Shown here: in pieces, positions 5,393 through 5,494 of the stretch
Layout of the letters: every line of letters starts with the position of its first letter
Position numbering within the stretch: the first letter of the stretch is position 1
Source: Actinomycetota bacterium
Lineage (GTDB): Bacteria > Actinomycetota > Humimicrobiia > Humimicrobiales > Humimicrobiaceae
Direction: 5' to 3'
DNA: 5,494 bases
NCBI GenBank assembly: GCA_028696435.1
Contig: JAQVHC010000088.1
Coordinates: 1 to 5,494, forward strand
Translations under genes and position numbers: made by a program
Notes under the pieces: model-generated
Database searches by the model: none
The model's input: the letters and a program-made list of their open reading frames with translations, nothing else
What the model was told of the DNA's origin: nothing

Positions 5393-5426
5393 CTATGAAA
5401 ATTTTTAACCTATGAAAAATTTGTAA
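5393..5426. repeat. Imperfect 17-base tandem repeat
   Basis: CTATGAAAATTTTTAAC (5393-5409) is followed at once by CTATGAAAAATTTGTAA (5410-5426), with 13 of 17 positions identical. It sits in the far leader with no gene overlapping it. The rest of 5158-5494 contains no credible coding sequence. Duplication by replication slippage is the simplest explanation. Confidence 0.55.
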
Positions 5427-5494
5427 AATTCTATATCCTCCATTCTAAACAAAATTAAGTAAAAAAGGAATAATTTTTAGTTAAATCAGCTAAT

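Noticed and set aside
5427..5453. 12-codon leader peptide starting ATGGAGGATATAG on the minus strand
   Set aside because: There is no ribosome site before it, no run of regulatory codons and no adjacent attenuator hairpin.

Overview
The window carries one co-oriented gene block on the minus strand, read from right to left. In transcription order it encodes a [NiFe]-hydrogenase small subunit (4249-5157), a [NiFe]-hydrogenase large subunit (2419-4002), a MetV-type iron-sulfur/zinc partner of methylenetetrahydrofolate reductase (1718-2395), a MetF-type methylenetetrahydrofolate reductase (802-1713) and a HyaD/HybD-family hydrogenase maturation endopeptidase (77-679). I see no convincing protein gene on the plus strand, and no RNA gene or CRISPR array.

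The likely source is an anaerobic, low-GC bacterium using a Wood-Ljungdahl-type folate pathway. Supporting signs are the strong AAGGAGGTGA-like ribosome binding sites, AT-rich gaps, the MetV/MetF pair known from acetogens, and a hydrogenase without O2-tolerance cysteines. An uncultured acetogenic lineage or a Firmicutes-like acetogen would both fit. The sequence alone does not fix the phylum.

Layout. 5158-5494 is the leader, with a weak promoter candidate and two short tandem duplications. The small-subunit gene follows, then an unusual 246-base AT-rich gap (4003-4248) that may hold a decayed tiny ORF. Large subunit and metV are 23 bases apart, and metV and metF are 4 bases apart, so these three look co-transcribed. 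A 122-base repeat-filled spacer (680-801) separates metF from the protease gene. The protease gene ends at a weak hairpin, with another tandem repeat at the window's left edge.

How the genes may work together. The hydrogenase is built like group 1/2 uptake enzymes, with proximal, medial and distal Fe-S clusters. It has no Tat signal and no membrane anchor, so it should be cytoplasmic. No HdrABC-MvhD, RnfC2, NAD(P)-binding or cytochrome b gene is present. The natural inference is that H2 electrons leave the distal cluster to MetV and then reach the MetF flavin to reduce methylene-THF to methyl-THF, with the protease maturing the large subunit. A soluble H2:methylene-THF oxidoreductase of this composition is not one I know as a characterised complex. 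It is the main point of interest and remains a hypothesis drawn from gene order.
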